A stretch of 64,000 bases of DNA from Ascarosepion bandense (GCA_037127315.1 JBBBDQ010000224.1:7506001-7570000), one strand, 5' to 3'. Positions 31,635 to 42,830 are shown, counted from the first letter of the stretch. The notes: generated by a model from the letters alone, not told the origin. Program-made: numbers and translations.

Positions 31635-32035
31635 GTGTTTGGATGCATGATGTTGTTATTGAAGGGACAACTTGGGAAGATAGACGAGACTGATTCTATC
31701 AAAACGAATAAATGTGACTTAATGCGCAGAATCCACCATGGGGAAAAACAGTATTCTATTGGATGTTTTCTTCGACTAAAACATAGACGTCAAAGAACAC
31801 GACAATATTATTCAGAATCAGTGAAGGCAAAACATTCTGAATCTTCTCAAAAGTATTTATTTGAAAGATATGTTCTCACCAAAGGATGCTATGTTCCATG
31901 GTTAGTTAAATCTTGAAATATATAAAAGCATTTAAAGCATGACGGATATGGTTCTGATTGTAAATGAAACTGTAAGGTGAAATTGTAAAGATTTTCTAAA
32001 TGAAGAAAAACAGTTTCATATTTATTCACAAGTGT
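31635..32035 (+). pseudogene. Unrecognised frame with possible C2H2 zinc-finger linker remnants
   Basis: A 93-codon frame (31635-31916) contains RRIHHGEKQYSIGCF, reminiscent of the RIHTGEKPYxCxxC linker/finger start of C2H2 proteins. About 265 bp later a second EEKQFHIYSQVCHSC appears in another frame. No complete finger (C-x2-C...H-x3-H) survives. It could be a decayed zinc-finger pseudogene or chance resemblance; C2H2 genes are greatly expanded in octopus, which is why I considered it. Confidence 0.3.
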
Positions 32036-32098
32036 GTCATTCATGTGAATCAAAAATAAAATGATGGAATAGGTTTAGAGAGCAATATACAGGGTGAT

Positions 32099-32224
32099 GA
32101 TATTCTAAGCATAGCTTATATGTGAGACGAGTATGGAGCGCCCAGTGGGTATCAAACTCACTACTCAGACGTAATTGTTCTAGCGAGAAAAGCTAGCTAA
32201 CTATTGCACCACGTCGAGGTGCTT
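32099..32224 (-). mobile_element. SINE-B, copy 2, inserted in a MITE with 16-bp target duplication
   Basis: On the minus strand the element begins AAGCACCTCGACGTGGTGCA, with ATAGTTAGCTAGC, TTTTCTCGCTAGAAC and the B-box-like GAGTTTGATACCC. It is flanked by exact CAATATACAGGGTGAT duplications at 32083-32098 and 32225-32240. Confidence 0.75.
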
Positions 32225-32231
32225 CAATATA

Positions 32232-32351
32232 CAGGGTGATTGAAAAGTAACTCCCTATTTTATCTATGAGGGATTCTTCCGACATGTAAAAATATACTTA
32301 GAGGGGACAATCCATCATACATAAAATATTGAGTTACTTTTCAAGCACCTT
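32232..32351. mobile_element. Palindromic MITE, copy 2
   Basis: CAGGGTGATTGAAAAGTAAC at the left and the complementary GAGTTACTTTTCAAGCACC at the right. The ~29-bp arms match copy 1 at 28295-28413. A TA precedes the left end. A SINE has inserted into its first 10 bp, duplicating them to the left. Confidence 0.75.
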
Positions 32352-32477
32352 TTGTTGCTCTTGTAAGTTGACATGAAACTAATTTGTCGATTGAATGAAG
32401 AAACTAGTAAATAATTGATTGATCATCGTGTTGTAAGTGGATTAACTTGGCTATTCTAAATGGAACATTTAAAAACA

Positions 32478-32870
32478 TAACTTCACTCCAAGCAAGAGAG
32501 CAATGCTTCTAGTACGCAAGGAATTTCAGGGAATGAAAGTATAAAATAAGAATGAGAATAGGGAGGAAAGAATAAAATATGAACGACATTCAAGAAGACA
32601 GATAATGGCGATTGACAATGCATTTAGTTTTGAAAAGATTCTATTTATCAGGGAAACAAGTAAACGAAAGTTAGTTCCACAGGCAAGAAATTCGAGAAAA
32701 ACACCGCTAAAGCAAAAGTGGCGGTTGCATTTATCTGTTTCAACAGTAAAATAGCGAGACATTGATGCCAATCTAGTAGCATGGTTAAATAAATTTATTC
32801 GAGAAACTAAGGAAAAAGCTTCTGTTAAGTTTTCTGTAAGTATCTGCATATATTTTTGCACGAACTAAGA
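32478..32870 (-). mobile_element. LINE-J 3' fragment
   Basis: The + strand starts AACTTCACTCCAAGCAAGAG, GCAATGCTTCTAGTACGCAA, the reverse complement of the LINE-J 3' end. It extends into the coding tail (GCAAGAAATTCGAGAAAA corresponds to the SRTSRL region). Stops and frameshifts throughout. Confidence 0.75.
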
Positions 32871-32893
32871 GAATTCAATATTGGAATGATAAT

Positions 32894-32897
<4 letters not shown>

Positions 32898-32935
<38 letters not shown>
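32898..32935. repeat. (TA)n microsatellite, left flank of SINE-D
   Basis: Pure TA array. Confidence 0.95.
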
Positions 32936-32937
<2 letters not shown>

Positions 32938-32998
32938 CAGTCCAATGTCTAACCGTACTGATGACCTGGGATACAGCGAAACAGATCTATCTGCGGAT

Positions 32999-33000
<2 letters not shown>
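32936..33000 (+). mobile_element. SINE-D, copy 2 (3' part)
   Basis: AGTCCAATGTCTAACCGTAC, TGATGACCTGGGATACAGCG and AAACAGATCTATCTGCGGAT match the reverse complement of 46868-46935. As there, the element passes directly into a (TA)n array. Confidence 0.7.

Positions 33001-33001
<1 letters not shown>

Positions 33002-33028
<27 letters not shown>
33002..33028. repeat. (TA)n, tail of SINE-D
   Basis: Short TA array continuing from the SINE 3' end. Confidence 0.9.
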
Positions 33029-33029
<1 letters not shown>

Positions 33030-33284
33030 CTTGCATTCATAATAAAGATCTAATGTTTTTATTACGCGTTGGCACACACACTTAAACAGACACAAGTTTT
33101 TTCTTCTACATTTAATATTCATCCATTGCTTTATCACACGTGACACGTATATGAAACTATACCTCTACTTTTTAATAAATCTCTGAATAAGCTTGTTAAA
33201 TGTGAAACAGATTAGAGAGACTTTTTTCCTACTTGTTCTTTACTTATTCTATTCATCTTGTCGGATTCTGATCCATATATTCAA

Positions 33285-33287
<3 letters not shown>

Positions 33288-33320
<33 letters not shown>
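33288..33320. repeat. (TA)n microsatellite
   Basis: Pure TA array. Confidence 0.95.
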
Positions 33321-33323
<3 letters not shown>

Positions 33324-33409
33324 TCTGGCAGCAACCTTTCGTTTGAACATCTTTCATTGAATACAGCCAAAAAAGGAAGATTGCAATTTTTTAGTAAGTT
33401 AGGTAGCAA

Positions 33410-34050
33410 AAGAAAGCAAGAAGAAAGATTTGTGCATAAACTTCAAGAAAACTGAATGTATGGTCATCAGCAAAAAGACATCCCAACATACCAACTACAA
33501 GTCTGAGAAACTAACATAAAGCAAATAAAGAAATTTAAATATCTTAAAAGCGTACTGATAAAGGATGGAAAGTGTGACATTGAGATTCAAAGACGCATTG
33601 GCATGACCAAGGACACATTTCAAAAACTAACCAGCGTACTGACGGACAGGAAAAGCTCGCTAGATGATTTCATCAAGGATGAAGGAGAGGCCTGACCACG
33701 CAGAAATATGGTTTTACAGCAGAATGTTAAGGATACTATGGTCTGAGCACGTGAGCAAATTGGAAATAAGGCAACCGAGAAGAAAACTTATTTTTAACCG
33801 ATGAGGTTTCTGAGACACATAATGAGGAAGAAGGATCTGAAGAATTTATTACTCACAGGACCGATAGAAGCAAAGAGAGACAGCGGAGAGCAGTGCGAAA
33901 CATGCTTGATAGGCCTGAGCAAATGGACGGGGGAGCGAGTTTTGTGATAGATACCAAGAAAAAAATATTGAAAGCGACAAAAGACAGAGCAAAGTGAAAG
34001 TCCATGATCGCTTACGTTCTGAAGACACACCGCACATCTAGAAGAAGAAT
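33410..34050 (+). pseudogene. LINE-R relic (C-terminal third)
   Basis: Begins around AACTTCAAGAAAACTGAATG (the NFKKTEC region of the RT) and proceeds through KYLKSVLIKDGKCDIEIQRR and WSEHVSKLE to the conserved end TACGTTCTGAAGACACACCG, followed by GAAGAAGAA. Several frameshifts occur, with a deletion between the KKRVLDCY and MRTKLE regions. Confidence 0.8.
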
Positions 34051-34466
34051 TCCAGCATCACAATATTTTTCCGTTTTGTTGGCGGTAAGGAACATAAAAA
34101 ATGTCCATTATTTTTTATAGTCTCAACCGTTTTCAGTCATTTCTATTGTCCTTTTCAAAGGTGTTTATGTCTCTGCAATTGTTATTTTTTGACTGTTACA
34201 TAGTAATTTATTTTGTTTTGGTTTTTAAAATGGCATTCATTTCAAGCTCTCACAGGCCGCGCGGCTGGAAATCGCGAAGTAACTTCCTGTTAAAAAAGTC
34301 TAGCAATACTCTATTTCCATAATAAAGTAATGTAAGATTGATGGTAGAAAAAATGTTTTATATATAGTGCCACACGATTGGCGAGATATTTTTATATTGA
34401 AATTTAAATAGAGTTCTTCTTTACGATCAGAATCTTCCTTAAGGACTTTTGTACATTATGATTTAA

Positions 34467-34529
<63 letters not shown>

Positions 34530-35103
34530 CTCGTTCTTTTCTGGTTGATGTATTGGCAAAAGAGGTTTTAATTATAAATTAATGAGATAAACACTATTCC
34601 AGGTATAACTTTTATCTACATACGTAACATTGTTCAGTAATAGCTGTTATTATTTAATCGGTTCATTGTCGTTTAGCATTTTTTAAACAGTTTCGTATTT
34701 TCAGTGAGATATGCTTCAAACATTTCACAGAACCTTCTGCAGTGTTTTATCCAGTCATTTGTAAATTGAGAAGGAGCGTCTCGGTGCGGATAATTCTACA
34801 ATAAAACGTCTTGTTCACTACTACTACTGAACTATGTGTTCGATCTTCACTGTATATTCTATATTTGTGGCCTTTTGACAATCTAAGCTTACTATATAAA
34901 ATATCACTTCTCGATCTGTTTTGCTCCATAGCGGGAATTAGACAAAGTCAAGTTACAGAAGACCGTCACTCTAGATTGCACTTTTTTATTGCCTTTAAAA
35001 AGAAAGATCAAGGTCAAATACTGATAGCTGTGGCGTCACAAAAAGAAATGTCGAGTGACCTGGACACTTTCAAACACGAATTACATGTCAAACTTTAAAT
35101 CAT
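34051..35103. other. Intergenic with one (TA)n array
   Basis: Pure (TA)n at 34469-34528. The frames at 34101-34322 and 34811-35098 show no domain. Confidence 0.5.
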
Positions 35104-36362
35104 GGTGAGAGTAAACTCCACCGAACAATCAGCTTAATGAGTCACATAACAAAACTCATCATCTGAATTCTGATGAATAGAGCGTGCAGTAGAATCAGGC
35201 CAGAAATAAAGAAAGAATAGTGCGGCTTTGTCATAGAATGCAATATTTATGTTCAGAATGTTATCGGAAAGAGCAGTACAAATGAATAAAGACGTGTACC
35301 TGTGTTTCATAGACTACGCAAAAGCGTTCGACAAAGGACACCACAAAACTTGAAAAAGATGCCCGCAACGTAGACATATTCTGGAAAGAAATTAGAATAA
35401 TGAAGAGCCTAGAGTGGCAGCAAACCGACTGTATACGGACAGAAAATGAGTTCAGTAGATATACAATAATAGAAAAAGGCGTAAGACAAGGATGTATCTT
35501 TTCACCAGATCCATTCAACCAATACTGCAAGGCAATTCTTAGAAAACTAGAATTCCTGTGAGTATTCGTCATTGGCGGCCACAGCCTGACATAGATACGC
35601 AGATGATACAGTATTGATATCAGACACTGGAAAAAAAACTTCAAGACATCCTGCAGAAGGTAGCTAAAGAAAGCTAAAAGAAAGAACTAAACATGAACTA
35701 CAAAAAACTGAATGAATGTTCATCAGCAAAAAGAGAAACCCTCAATGCCAACTACAGGTTGAAATCAACCAGGTACAGAAATTTAAGTAACTTGGAATGT
35801 TTTAACAGAGAACGGAAATAATGTCACTGAAATCCTGGCTAAGCACGTATTTCCAAAGCTAAGTAGAGTATTGAGAGACAGGAAAATTTCATTATAAACA
35901 AAGAAGAGAGTACCGGATTGTTATGTGTTGTCTGTCCTTCAATATGACAGCAAATGTATGGACAATTTCATCAAAGATTAAGAAAAACCTTGAAGCAGCC
36001 GAAATCTGATTCTACAGAAGGATACTGAGGATACCATGGATCAAACATGTTAGCAACGACGAGGTTTTGAAGAGTTTGGGAAGAAAACCTAGCGTCAGAA
36101 AAAGAAAGCTGATGCTTCTGAACTTATAATGAGGAACGAGGTCTTTGAGAATGTGATATTCACAGGAATGATAGAGATAAAGAGAGACAAGGGAAATCAA
36201 TGCATGATACACTTGATAGGCTTGAGCAAATACATCGCAGAGCAGGATTTGGGACAAATAAGACGAGAAAGCGTGTAAGAGCTACAGAGGATAGGGAGAT
36301 TCGGAAGGCCATTTTTGCATACGTCCTGAAGAGACACGGTATAAATAATAATAAGAAGAGAT
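35104..36362 (+). pseudogene. LINE-R relic (RT to 3' end)
   Basis: Starts within the NSTEQSA-like linker (ACTCCACCGAACAATCAGC) and keeps ITKLI, RVCFIDYAKAFDKGH-like motif A, EKGVRQGCIFSPDPFNQYC and [11 protein letters not shown]. It then decays through the thumb to GTCCTGAAGAGACACGGTAT and a TAATAATAATAAGAAG tail. Multiple stops and frameshifts. YADD can still be read, but no continuous frame exceeds about 130 codons. Confidence 0.8.
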
Positions 36363-36894
36363 AACGAGAGTTGCTCAGAAAAAATAACTTCACATAGAAC
36401 TCAAGGAAATATGTAACAATTTTGTCTTAAACAGTATAACAAAGGAAAAAAAGTTATTTCTGTATAAAATTGAAGCTTTAATAAAGGCACATTTTAATGC
36501 CCAAAACAAAATAAATTATATTGCCTTTACTTTGAAAATGATTTTACGAAGATAGTATCAATATTTTTTATTGAGTACCATTATAGAGATCCATCGTAGA
36601 GCAACCAGCAGAGAGCTCACTGGCCATGAAAAAACACGAAGAAGTCATGTTGTGGCTGTCGATCATGTGAGATTACCCCCGCCCACATCGCACCTTGTAG
36701 ATGATTATGGCAAAGTTGATCCTCAGTAGGAGTTGAAGTTACTTTAATTCAAAAGACATATTTGTTTTATTATGGGTATCCTGGGGACGAATTTACTCTC
36801 ATTTTTCCTCCACCCAGTAATAATAGCTTGTTTGTTGAATTGGAAGTGTTGCTTAACAGGCGAATTCAATTACGTATTTTTTTATATTTGACAT
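36363..36894. other. Intergenic, nothing recognised
   Basis: No gene or recognised repeat. Confidence 0.45.
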
Positions 36895-37075
36895 TACTTG
36901 GGTCAAACTGCGGTTTAGATTCCACGCACTTCCCCAAGTCGCCACAAGGTTGGATCGTCTTCCCAGGCCGATATTATCAAGTAGCGATCTCTCTGACAAA
37001 TCGACCATGCCAAAATTCGAACCTGGGTCTCATGACTGGAACGATATCTCGCTAACTACTAGGCCACAAAGTGAG
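36895..37075 (-). mobile_element. tRNA-derived SINE head, further family
   Basis: The minus strand reads TTTGTGGCCTAGTAGTTAGC (A-box region), then CCCAGGTTCGAATTTTGGC (B box), and continues into TTGATAATATCGGCCTGGGA. Box spacing is tRNA-like. No second copy was recognised in the window. Confidence 0.6.
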
Positions 37076-38199
37076 AACAAAAGACAGTATGACAGTGACT
37101 AGGAAACATAACGTATGATTATAACTTTAATCAAAAGAATTGGCAGCTAAAACATAAAACATCATGTTTTCATCATTTTCGTGCAATGACTTCAGGTGCA
37201 TTTGCGCTCTATCCTATCAACGCGATTTTTCTTGCGAGCACGCCGCTATCAATCAGCAGGAAAAATGGTGAGTGTGGGTATGCACTGTTAATTCAATATC
37301 CAATAATTAAATCACACAGAAACACCAAGGTATCATACATATAACAGCCAAATGATTGTCCATAGCAAACAAATAAGATTTTTAACCACTCTACATACTA
37401 AGAGATGCTGAATATTTCTCAAAACGACCCACTTGCTATAATATGCCTAAACTACCAAATATCTAAATTATTTTTTAATCTTTTCTTGAGAACTGAGAGC
37501 ATTTCAAAGCCATCTTGCATATAATTAAAAAATCCATTTACGATAGATAAAATGTGTATCACCATGCAAATATTTGTGTATAAATATAAGCTAATACAGA
37601 CATTGTGTGAGTATAAAGTCATGGAATTTGCATTTTTTTATGAATGCTTTGAAATTTGCAAAAATAGCGATATAAAATGATCCTTTTAATGCAGCTTATT
37701 TTCACGTGAGCGGCACAACCTCTCACTTAAAAGCGTCGATATTTTTTGCTCATATCCTCTGGGTTCTGCCCTTCACTTACGATAATTTTTAATGGCGAGA
37801 TGACCATTAATGTGATCATCCCTTCGGCTCGAATGCAAGAGGAAAATAAATAAATTAGCAAAAATATATCGTTCTTCAAACGGCAATCTCAAATCACAGA
37901 GTGGCGTGCACACACATAGAGTTGCATGCGTGCGCACGCAGCTATGCGCAAAAATATCCTTTCAGAAAATTCACGGAAATGTACACATTGGTTATCGAAA
38001 ATGTTCGGTGTTTACAAGTTATAAACGTTTTCTTTTTTGAAAATCATCGACTGAATATACAATTGAAAACGAGTAGGAAACGCTCAAATCATTTTGCAGT
38101 AACCTAATAAGTGAAATGTATATAGACTAACTCGGCAGTGAATACTGGACACTTTTGTTCACAATAACTTGAAGCTTTAAAGGCGTGGTTTTAACAAAT
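37076..38199. other. Intergenic, nothing recognised
   Basis: No domain-bearing frame. A GC-rich palindromic patch (GCATGCGTGCGCACGC) lies at 37924-37939. Confidence 0.5.
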
Positions 38200-39085
38200 A
38201 CGAAGAATATGGTAGAAAGAACATTTTGCTCTTGGAAAGGACCTCTAGTCTTTGATGGATTGGAGTAAGAAATGACTCGTAAATTTTAATATTTCCAAAA
38301 CGAAACTGCTCTTTTTCAGCCACCATAAAGAAGCCTTCCTACTAGCGTGATCCATCACTGCGCCTTCTCGGCCTCACTATCGCGGCTGATCTCAAGGGGA
38401 ATGATTACATTGAATCAGTAGCTATATCTACGCAAAGAAGTTTGAGCCGCTGTGCCGAATGTAAAAATTCTTTCGTCATTATCCATCTTGCACATTTATA
38501 AATCTACCATTCGTACGAGCATTGTATACTATTGTCATATCTCGTCGGGTGCTCCTGCTATTCATCTTGGAATTCTCGACAAAATCCTAAGGAGGATCTG
38601 CAATTTCCAATGTGGCAGCTCGACGTATGCCACTTTCTCAGCGACGGAATGTGTATTCCCTTTGTCTTTTCATCAAATATTTTCACGGCTTTTGCTCTGG
38701 GGAACTTCATTGCCTGGAGCCCCATCCTCATAAATTTACCCGTAAAACTAAATTTTCAAATAGGTACCACTCTTTTACTGTAAAAATAGGTAAATGTAGC
38801 CGCCACTTTTACTCTAGTAGGTTCTTTTATCGTTTGCGGAATCCCCTTCTTGCTTTCGATATGGCTACAAGATTCAAAGGTTTAAGTGTACGGTCAATTG
38901 CTATCTTCTATATCATTGACTTCCCTCTCTCGTTTACACTTTCTTCTACAATCCCTGTACCATTTTTTGTTGTTTTGTTTTGTCTTTTGTTTTTTGTTTT
39001 TTCACTTTTTCTCTTCTCTCTTCCCTCACTGTAACACTCTGCGCACCAGTGGCAGCATTGCATTGATTGGGGTCAAATAATTATA
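38200..39085 (+). pseudogene. LINE-J relic (RT thumb to 3' end)
   Basis: Keeps MDWSKK*LVNFNISKTKLLF-like sequence, LRLLGLTIAADLKGNDYIES, AKKFEPLCR-like sequence, ILHIYKSTIRTSIVYYCHIS, SGAPAIHLGILDKILRRICN and RRNVYSLCLFIKYFHGFCSG. It ends with GCGCACCAGTGGCAGCATTG and GGGGTCAAATAATTATAAAA. At least four frameshifts. The most readable of the decayed LINE-J copies. Confidence 0.85.
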
Positions 39086-39509
39086 AAACAAATTGAGAAA
39101 CAAGAAATATTTACGGAAAACAGGAACCGCAAAGAAAAAAATAAGGAGACATAATGAAGGTAAATGCTGGGAGAATTTAACACTCGCAAAGCACAACGAA
39201 AGCAAAATAAGCAAAGAAAAATTGTGAAGCATCGATTAAGCAAATAAATCTACGAACATTTACCAAAGATGATTTATAAAGAAGTAAATACTGATGAGAA
39301 CAAAACAAAAGAAACTGCGAAGTACCATGATCACCAATGAATTCAGATTAAACTCAGCACATTCAAAGCAGTCACCTTTACAGTGTATATTATTAACTAA
39401 AAACATTTTTGAGAATTTAATTTTTTTTAACAACAGAGATAAAACAAATAAAAATGGAATATAAAACGTGAATCTATCATACAAGATACGAGTAGACCCA
39501 CAAAAATCT
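39086..39509. other. Intergenic, nothing recognised
   Basis: A-rich; small antisense frames have no features. Confidence 0.45.
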
Positions 39510-40800
39510 TAGTGCGAACTCCACCGAACTATCAGCTCTATGAGTAATCTCACAAATCTGATCGTCCGAATCCTGATGAATAGAGCGAGAAGCATAATCA
39601 GGCCAGAGATAGAACAAGAACAGTGCGGTTTCGTCAAAGACATTGAAACAAGCAATGCCATATTTATGATTAGGATGCTCTCCGAAAGGGCAATACAAAT
39701 GAAGAAGGAATGTACCTATGTTTTATCGATTATGCAATGGCGTTCTACAAAATACGCCACAAAGAATTGTTGGAGATGCTCAACAATTTCCACATATCTT
39801 GGAAAGACATAATAGTAATTAAGAATCTCTACTGGTAGCAAACTGCCAGGTAACGAATTCAGCAGATATACAAAAATAGAAAGGGGCGTAAGACAAGTAT
39901 GTGTCTTTTCACCGGATCTTTTCAACGTGTACAGCGAGGATATTTTGAGAATCCTAGATGTCATGGAAGGATTTATCATCGGAGGCTACAATTTGAATAA
40001 CTTAAGGTACACATATGATACAGTGCTGATTTCAGACACGGAAAGGAAACTACAAGACCTACAGAAAATAACTAAAGAGAGTGAAAAAAACGGACTACAA
40101 ATAAATTGAAAGAAAACCGAATGCATGGTCATCATCAAAAAGAGCAGCCCAAAATGCCAAATACAGGTGAGAGATACTAAAAGTAAGCAGATACAAAAAT
40201 GTAAATACCTCGGAAGTGTTTTAACAGAAGACAGAATGTACGACACAGATCCAAAGGCGAATTGGCATGGCGAAGGACGCATTCCAGAAGGCGAGTAAAG
40301 TATTAAGACAAAGGAAAACTTCACTAGAAACAAAGAATAGGGTACTAGATTACTATGTGATATCAGTTTTTCAATATAGCAGTGAATGCTGGACAATATC
40401 ATCAGAGATATAGGAAAAACTTGAAGCAACTGAAATGTGATTCTACAGAAGGATGCTGTGGATATCATGGATCGAGCATGTGAACAATGATGAGGTGTTG
40501 GAAAGAATGGAAACGAAAAGGAAATTAATACTAAACATCAGGAAGAGACAACTAAAGTTCCTGGAACATGCAATGAGGAAGGAGGGTTTGGAGAACCTGA
40601 TACTAACAAGGCAGATAGAGGGGAAAACAGACAGAGGAAAGCAGCGGATAACATATTTGAAGGCCCTGAGGAGGTGGAAGACAGAACAGGGGCTGCGAAT
40701 TGTTACAAGAGAAAGTGTGCTAAGAGCTGCCACTGACAGGAAGACATGGATGACCATGATCGCCTACGTCCTGAAAGGACAAGGCATATAGAAAAAAATA
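39510..40800 (+). pseudogene. LINE-R relic (RT to 3' end)
   Basis: From GCGAACTCCACCGAACTATC and LIVRILMNRARSIIRPEIEQ (no stop at the position where the 22.6-kb and 50.7-kb copies carry TAG), through motif A decayed to SIMQWRSTKYATKN by frameshift, the [20 protein letters not shown] block, [16 protein letters not shown] (catalytic YADD changed to YTYD) and ISWIEHVNNDEVLERMETKR. The end is QIEGKTDRGKQRITYLKALR and MIAYVLKGQGI, followed by ATAGAAAAAAATAAT. Confidence 0.85.
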
Positions 40801-40940
40801 ATCATAAAATGATTTAAAATGTTCCCAAATATCTGGTCCTTTGGAAACTATTTTTGCAAATGGATCAGACAGAAAATCTCTCAAAAGGCCTCTCAAAGGC
40901 CTGTACAATATATCATAAGCATTATATTTAGCGTATTAGT

Positions 40941-40943
<3 letters not shown>

Positions 40944-40988
<45 letters not shown>

Positions 40989-40992
40989 CGCG
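40944..40992. repeat. (GT)n(CG)n alternating purine-pyrimidine tract
   Basis: About 18 GT dinucleotides run directly into six CG dinucleotides. Confidence 0.97.
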
Positions 40993-41212
40993 TTTATGCA
41001 TGCGTGTTTACGAAGGAATATCTATGCAAATATAAAATATTTGTTAAATTCTGGTACCTGTTTCCTTAGTAAAATTTCGTATTGTAGGAAAGCCTTTTGA
41101 CAGGCCCGCATTTTTGCCTTAAAAATATATCATTATCGTTAGACTTGGCTAATTAGTTCTATGTGTGTGAGTATGTAGATTTGTGTGCGACTTAATGTAT
41201 GTATGTATGTAT

Positions 41213-41490
41213 GTCAGTTAAATACCATACGTGATACACGCTTGGGAGATCATGTCTCGAAGATACGAGACTGACTGAGCAGAAATATTCGCTGCAGTTG
41301 GTTGCCATTACTTTCTGAGATAGACTGGTTGCCAACCAAGAACAAATAAACAAATAGCTGGATGGAGAAGTGTCGGGTTAATACCTTTCCCAATGGTATT
41401 TGCGCGTAAGTGAATGCAACATATTCAACTGGAATTCGAACTTGGCTCGCCGATTTCTTGTTCCGAGCCAATATCTACTGCAACACATCG
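41213..41490 (-). mobile_element. SINE-A, copy 3 (full length)
   Basis: The + strand starts GTCAGTTAAATACCATACGT. The tRNA-like head is at the right end (minus strand: GATGTGTTGCAGTAGATATT then GAGCCAAGTTCGAATTCC). It is embedded between TATG/GTAT tetranucleotide repeats on both sides (41196-41212 and 41493-41526). Confidence 0.85.
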
Positions 41491-41492
41491 CA

Positions 41493-41496
41493 CATG

Positions 41497-41526
<30 letters not shown>
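41493..41526. repeat. (ATGT)n microsatellite
   Basis: Eight tetranucleotide units. Confidence 0.95.
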
Positions 41527-41528
<2 letters not shown>

Positions 41529-41659
41529 AAATTGATTTACCTAAAAAATAAAAAGCATCCGAAGGTGCACGATGCCCCTGACGGAAGCCACAAAGAAAAA
41601 ACACATCCGGAAGATCTTGTTTACTATGAGTGTTAAAATGTGCGTAAGTGAAAATTACC

Positions 41660-41662
<3 letters not shown>

Positions 41663-41706
<44 letters not shown>
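41663..41706. repeat. (TG)n microsatellite
   Basis: Pure TG array. Confidence 0.97.
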
Positions 41707-41707
<1 letters not shown>

Positions 41708-41834
41708 ATACTTTAAAGAATTTTTTTGCATATTTGAAAAGAAAAGACATAGTAATGAGTGCAGAGAACCTCGCAAAGAGATGATCGCATGGATTACAGC
41801 ACGTAAAAATGAAAATAACACTGACATAGCATTT

Positions 41835-42830
41835 TAACAGGGTTTTTTTACCATAATTACACAAAGACTTTTAACAATACTGAAGAGTAAACTTTAGTCA
41901 ATAAAATCTCCAGTGGCTTTAACCACAGCCTCGATAGAGCTTCAGAATAACCTGCAACTCCTCTGGACAATCTCCTTGTTTAAGTTTGTGAATGGTGTCA
42001 TAATCTTTGCCTTCAGTTCATCTTTAGTATCTGGAGTTTTGTTTGTCTCTCTCAACCGCGTCGACACATAATAATAGAGGGGAGGCTGCACTGTGGGGAG
42101 TTAGGTGGCCAGATGTAAGGGGCAATATGATTACAGAAATTGTCTGACAGTAATGACTGAGTTCTGCTGCTTCAATGGTAAAGTGCAGAGTCATGTTGCT
42201 AGACATAGGGTCTTACAGAAGCTACCTTCTTGACACAGGGCAGCTCTACCCACTCACCCAGGGCACTTGATGTAGGTCTCTGTATTGAGTCTGAGGCCCT
42301 GTGAGAAGATGACTGGAGGCATAACGTCGCCATCACTAGTGGTCACTCCAAGCACCTTTGTAATCACTATTAGTCAGTCAGTCAGTTAAGTGCCATACGT
42401 GATACACGCTTGGGCGATCATGTCTCGAAAGAGGCATGACTGACTGGGCAGAAGATTATCTCGCAGTATGTTGCCATTGCTTTCTGTGGTAGACTGGTTG
42501 CCGACCAAGGCTATAGAACCCAATCTGTCCTACAATTTAACCCATAACTGGAAGGAAGAGACAGATTAATACCTTTCCCAAGGGTATTTGCGCGTAAGTG
42601 AATACAATGGATTCAACTGGAAATTTTTCTGAATTGTTTGCACTTTCCCCGATTGACACCCAAATACTCTGAAATATTCGTTTTTGTGCTTCCAGGAGCA
42701 GCATGACCTTTCAAATTTCTGGTGGAGTTAAATGCATGATATGCCTCTTTTTCTCAGAGAGGGTATCCAAAATTAAACAACGCGCATGAGCAAAATTGAA
42801 AGATAACATAGTGATAATTTACTCATCACA
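41835..42830 (-). pseudogene. Mariner-like transposase relic interrupted by SINE-A
   Basis: From right to left on the minus strand: a helix-turn-helix-like segment (LLEAQKRIFQSIWV, about 42760-42660), a SINE-A insertion, then TKVLGVTTSDGDVMPPVIF, SQGLRLNTETYIKCPG, a decayed block with an SAxCHT-like catalytic region, WPPNSPQCSLPS (equivalent of the WPPNSPDxNPxDY motif, Asp lost), ERQTK, NTKDELKA-like residues and LWLKPLEILL at the C-terminus. Multiple stops and frameshifts; the segment between HTH and first catalytic region is missing. Terminal inverted repeats are not defined. Confidence 0.75.
42372..42622 (-). mobile_element. SINE-A, copy 4, inside the mariner relic
   Basis: GTCAGTCAGTCAGTTAAGTG, GCTTGGGCGATCATGTCTCG and GACTGGTTGCCGACCAAGG match copy 5 closely. 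It ends at ATGGATTCAACTGG, just before the tRNA-like head, so it is 5'-truncated. Confidence 0.85.

Noticed and set aside
41196..41526. SINE-A3 flanking TATG repeats as a long target-site duplication
   Set aside because: Both flanks are simple tetranucleotide repeats, so identity cannot be distinguished from microsatellite sequence; no true duplication can be claimed.
41425..41864. Frames with His-Thr or Val-Cys runs
   Set aside because: Translations of the (TG)n/(CA)n array; all three phases are open, which is the signature of a dinucleotide repeat.
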